Below are positions 60,663 through 64,000 of a DNA stretch of 64,000 bases, piece by piece. Made by a program: the position numbers and the translations under genes. Below the pieces are notes generated by a model. The model was given only the letters and a program-made list of their open reading frames with translations. It searched no databases and was not told the DNA's origin. Origin of the DNA: Rhodamnia argentea (Eukaryota; Streptophyta; Magnoliopsida; Myrtales; Myrtaceae). Within the stretch, counting starts at the first letter, position 1. The number at the start of each line of letters is the position of its first letter. Location of the stretch: positions 7,859,001 through 7,923,000 of the forward strand of contig NC_063155.1 of NCBI RefSeq assembly GCF_020921035.1, given 5' to 3'.

Positions 60663-61445
60663 ATGGTTTGTCGGTTGCCGTTGCCGAAGGAATGGAACGG
60701 TGCCTGGTTCTACCCGAAGAGCATAGTTTTGCTAAGACCGGGAACGGTCGTTAATAACTGGAACACGTGTGGTGGATTGTGCATGCAATTTATGATGAGT
60801 GTTCTGGTTATGTGCCTTGGTTGTATGCATTTGATTGCATGTTGAATATGAATTGTTTAATGTGTGGCCCAAGGCGGGGTAAGTTTGCGTGTGCTTGATG
60901 GTGGATTATTGATATTGGATTTGACTCTGTGATTGGTAAAGCGTTGCAAGGATCGCACGCTTTTGGGTTACCATTGTTATTGTATTGCATGCTTAGGATG
61001 TCTTGAGCGAGTCAATGTCCTACTAGGACTTAGGCGTTGACTCACCGAGATTTTATATCTCACCCCGTTGTGGTTAACAATTTTTCAAGTCCTTAGCTTT
61101 GGAAGCTGGAAGTGCTCGCAGATTCTTTTTGAGTAGCATGGAGTAGTGTTAACCCATATCCCGATATGTATTTTTTTGGGGGGTTATAGGAGGTGGCCCT
61201 AATGTAGGGTTTGTATATATACGTTCTTCCTAGGGTTAACAGTAAATAAATAAAAAGAATTGTCTGGAGTGATTTCCTGTTTTTCTATCCTTGTGTATTT
61301 TATAGTTGTTTGGGAGTTTCACGTTCCGTATGCGCTTAATAAAAAGATAAAAATAATGGGTCGATGACGTGCCTAGGACGTCGTCCTTTTATGACCCGAG
61401 GCGTTTTGGTAGGGTTGTTGCGGGCCCGGGGATCGGGGCATGACA

Positions 61446-61574
61446 ACATGTTACAAAAAGGACATTTATTGAGAAAGGGTGTATCGGTCTCAAATTACAA
61501 CCCACTATGGTAGTAATCGACCCATTATATTCAAAATAACGTTAGCTTAGTGAATTGGTTTTCAGGATGCTACA
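61446..61574 (-). mobile_element. Family A LTR, second copy, segment 3 of 3
   Basis: Resumes the first-copy sequence from 47770 (AAAAAGGACATTTATTGAG, TAGTAATCGACCCATTATA) and ends GGATGCTACA. On the minus strand this is the LTR start TGTAGCATCC, and the bases just above it are the complement of the purine tract AAGGGGGAGGAAT. Confidence 0.82.
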
Positions 61575-63165
61575 ATTCCTCCCCCTTAAGAAAATTGCGT
61601 CCTCGCAATTTAATCCTTTGTTCCCTCTTCAAACAATTCAGGGTATTGACGCCTCATTGGTTTCTCGCTTTCCCAAGTGGCTTCCTCTATATCGTGATGT
61701 TGCCACGGTATTTTCACCAAACTAACGACTTTTTTTCTTAGAACTTGTTCCCTGCAATCCAACATTTTCACTAGTTTTTCTTCATATTGCACGTGCTCAT
61801 CCACATCATCTGTATCATAAGCTTTTACATGAGTTAGGATCTGGTTGGTTCTCGGCATTGATATATGAAAAACATTATGAACATGCGATAACCGAGGTGT
61901 TAATGCCAGCCTATAAGCTATACTCCCAATCCTTTCCAATATCTTGAACGGTCCTATGAATCGAGGACTCAATTTGCCCTTCTTTCCAAATATTGATATC
62001 CCTTTCATTGGTGACACTTTTAAGAAAACATAATTCCCAATTTCAAATTCCAATGGTAGTTCACGTTTGTTTGCAAAACTCTTTTGCCGGCTACGTGCAA
62101 CTTTCAAACGGTCTTGAACTACTCACACCGTCTCTGTGGTGATCTATACCAATTTCGGGCATGTGATGCTCCTCTCGCCTACTTCATTCCAACCATTGGA
62201 ATTCGACATGTTCGTTCATACAATGCTTCGAACAGAGCCATGCCAATGCTTCATTGATAAGCGTTATTGTAGGCAAATTCAACTAAATGCAATTTCTCAT
62301 CCCGATTACCCTTGAAATCAATCATGCATGCTCGCAACATGTCTTTGGGGACTTGTATTACCCTTGTTGTCTGTCCGTCAGTCTAGGATGAAAGGCAATG
62401 CTAAATTGAAGCTTCGTTCCAGAATCTTGCGATGAATCATGGGTGTCGATCTAACGTTATGGTCACCGGCATGTTGTGTAGTTGAATTATGTTTTTTATG
62501 TACATGTCGACGAGTTTTTCCAGAGAATAATCATTCCGCATTAGCAAGAAATTAGTTGATTTAGTCAATCTATCCACAATGACCCATATAGAGTTGTAGC
62601 CACTTGACGTCCTTGGTAATCCTTGCATGAAATCCATCGTAATGTGTTCCCATTTCCATTTAGGAATCTCCAATGGTCTTAGTAGTCCTGCCGGTTTACG
62701 GTTCTCTGCCTTAACTTATTGACATATAAGGCATTTGGCAATGTATTCCGCATTATCTCTTTTTTTTCCGTTCCATTGGTAATGCTTGCACGGATTGCGG
62801 TGCATCTTGATACTTCCCGGGTGAATACTATACTTGCTTCGATGAGCTTCATCTAACATGTCCCGTTTAAGCACTTCATCATTTGGCACATAAAGTTGTC
62901 TATGATATTTGAGTATACCGTCTTCGGTTACTTGAAAATTTGGTCTGTTTCCTTCTCATACTTCTTCTTTAATCTTCACAAGTTCGGGGTCCTTTTGTTG
63001 CAAAGTTCTAACCCTCTGTAGAATTTCAGGCTCAATTCTTAGAGTTGTCCTTCTGCCTGTCACTTCGTCGACTTCTAGTTTGTATTCCAAACTAGCTATT
63101 TCCTCAATTAGAGCCCATTCTCTCATTATCAAATTAGTGACAACCACTTGCATTTTTCCTACTAA
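61575..63165 (-). pseudogene. Family A pol remnant: integrase and chromodomain-like end
   Basis: Read on the minus strand from high to low coordinate. An N-terminal integrase zinc-binding region lies at 62700-62990 with readable LYVPNDE and broken frames. The integrase core piece is at 62437-62673 (WEHITMDFMQGLPRTSSG, with the first catalytic Asp kept). A degraded core follows at 62110-62430. The C-terminal domain is at 61610-62107 (KGKLSPRFIGPFKILERIG, then the chromodomain-like VVSLVKIPWQHHDIEEATW). It belongs to the same element as the LTR ending at 61574. The protease and reverse transcriptase would lie beyond the insertion at 63166. Domain style again points to a Tekay/Del-type chromovirus. 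Confidence 0.85.
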
Positions 63166-64000
63166 GGGCCTGTTTGGTTCATTTTTGGGGAAATGTCTTT
63201 GAGAAAATTCAAATGTCTTTGGGCCAAAGGGGATTTCCAAAATGCAAGTAGTGTTTTGTAAAGTGTATTTTAAAAACACATTGAAAAGCAACTTTGACGT
63301 AAATGTCGTTTGATGAAAAATACACTTTGTAAAGTATTTTTTCTTTTTGAAAAAAAAAGAATTTTGGGGAAATGTCTTTGAGAAAATGCAAATGTCTTTG
63401 GGCTAAAGGGGATTTCCAAAATGCAAGTAGTGTTTTGTAAAGTGTATTTTAAAAATACATTGAAAAGCAACATTGACGTAAATGTCGTTTGATGAAAAAT
63501 ACACTATGTAAAGTATTTTTTTCTTTTTGAAAAAAAAAAGAATTTTAACTACTTAAAAAAAACTTTTAAACTACTTGCTTTGGCCAATTGCCAAGGGTTG
63601 AAAGGCGGCGGTGAGCAGCGGGTAGCGGTCGATGGGCAAAGATAGTGGCGGTGAGCGGTGGGGGCGGTTGACTAGTGATGGCGGTGGTGAGCGGTGGGCG
63701 ACGGTCTACAAGCGACGGTTGACAGGCGGCGGTGGGAGCCGTAGGTGGCGATTGACGGGGCCATAATTGACGGGCCACGGCGGGTGGCGAATGGCGGTGG
63801 TGAGCGGCGGGTGACGGGCGGCGGGCGGCGATCAACGAGCAACGGTCGACAAGAGGTGGTGGTGAGTAGCGAGCGGCGGTCGACAAGCGGCAGTGGTGAG
63901 CGGTGGCAACGATGGGGGGCGGCGGTGGGCGACGAGTGACGGCGGGCAATGGTCAACGGGCGACAGCGGGCAATGGTCAACGGGCGACGGCGGGCGATGG
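63166..64000. mobile_element. Third GC-cored element, left part (Harbinger-like), cut by window end
   Basis: Begins GGGCCTGTTTGGTT immediately after TAA (63163-63165) and interrupts the family A pol remnant. An AT-rich arm with a tandem duplication is followed from 63600 by a G-rich GGCGGTGAGCGG-type core that continues to the window edge. The right end is not visible. Long frames in the core are compositional. Confidence 0.55.
63183..63541. repeat. 179-bp tandem duplication
   Basis: TTTTGGGGAAATGTCTTTGA begins at 63183 and 63362. The rest of the unit (CAAATGTCTTTGGGC, GTAGTGTTTTGTAAAGTG, AATGTCGTTTGATGAAAAA) repeats with very few differences, so the duplication looks recent. Confidence 0.9.

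Larger units (their letters stand above)
58691..61445 (+). mobile_element. Solo LTR, 2755 bp, with 5-bp target duplication
   Basis: Starts TGTGACATCCCGG and ends GGGGCATGACA, flanked by ACATG at 58686-58690 and 61446-61450. A TATA-like TTTATTTATATAGG near 58980 is followed by a CT run (59071-59099) and a C-rich stretch (59270-59850). The latter gives long Pro/Arg/Ser-rich frames on both strands that are compositional, not genes. It interrupts the second family A LTR, so it is younger than that insertion. Confidence 0.87.

Noticed and set aside
63566..63980. Frames of 102-127 codons on the minus strand
   Set aside because: Same kind of GC-rich repeat core; the reading in several frames is equally open.

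Overview
The window is plant nuclear DNA. Its genes are split by GT-AG introns, AT-rich intergenic stretches alternate with retrotransposon LTRs and foldback elements, and every recognisable gene has a land-plant family member. The gene set fits a woody core eudicot. I cannot name the species from sequence alone.

Gene-rich part (1 to about 44.6 kb). A truncated ELM2/SANT chromatin-protein gene (2-829, +) opens the window. It is followed by an intronless four-finger C2H2 repressor-type zinc-finger gene (6215-7744, +), a coiled-coil protein gene in seven coding exons (11901-15241, +), a SNAP25-type Qb/Qc SNARE gene of the SNAP33 class (20735-22737, +), a compact ISD11/LYRM4 iron-sulfur assembly gene (27900-28187, -), a nine-coding-exon heparanase-like GH79 glycosidase gene (29009-32520, -) and a seven-coding-exon SCAPER homologue (38044-44551, +). 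I rebuilt the exon structures by reading splice sites in phase; the protein lengths (305, 95, 540 and 1499 aa) suit the families. The genes do not form a pathway; this is an ordinary eukaryotic neighbourhood. The ELM2 / C2H2 pair resembles the gene order I recall around Arabidopsis At1g26580-At1g26610.

The spacers between genes hold mobile DNA. A 2976-bp solo LTR lies at 23269-26244 with target duplication CTTAT. Several foldback elements are present. Two PIF/Harbinger-type elements with TAA-like target duplications carry very GC-rich CCG/CAC cores (33714-34697 and 35310-36136). A long imperfect inverted repeat at about 16128-16380 is not explained by any gene and could be a young MIRNA precursor; it is the most intriguing unexplained signal here.

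Retrotransposon part (45.3-64.0 kb). This is a nest of Ty3/gypsy elements. Two diverged LTRs of one family, both in minus orientation, lie at 45291-47897 and 50393-61574. The second is broken by a 5'-truncated plus-strand Ty3/gypsy element with its 3' LTR (52386-58436) and by a 2755-bp solo LTR (58691-61445, target duplication ACATG). The internal pol remnant of the second copy continues from 61575 to 63165, where a third GC-cored Harbinger-like element runs off the window. All retroelement reading frames are broken.
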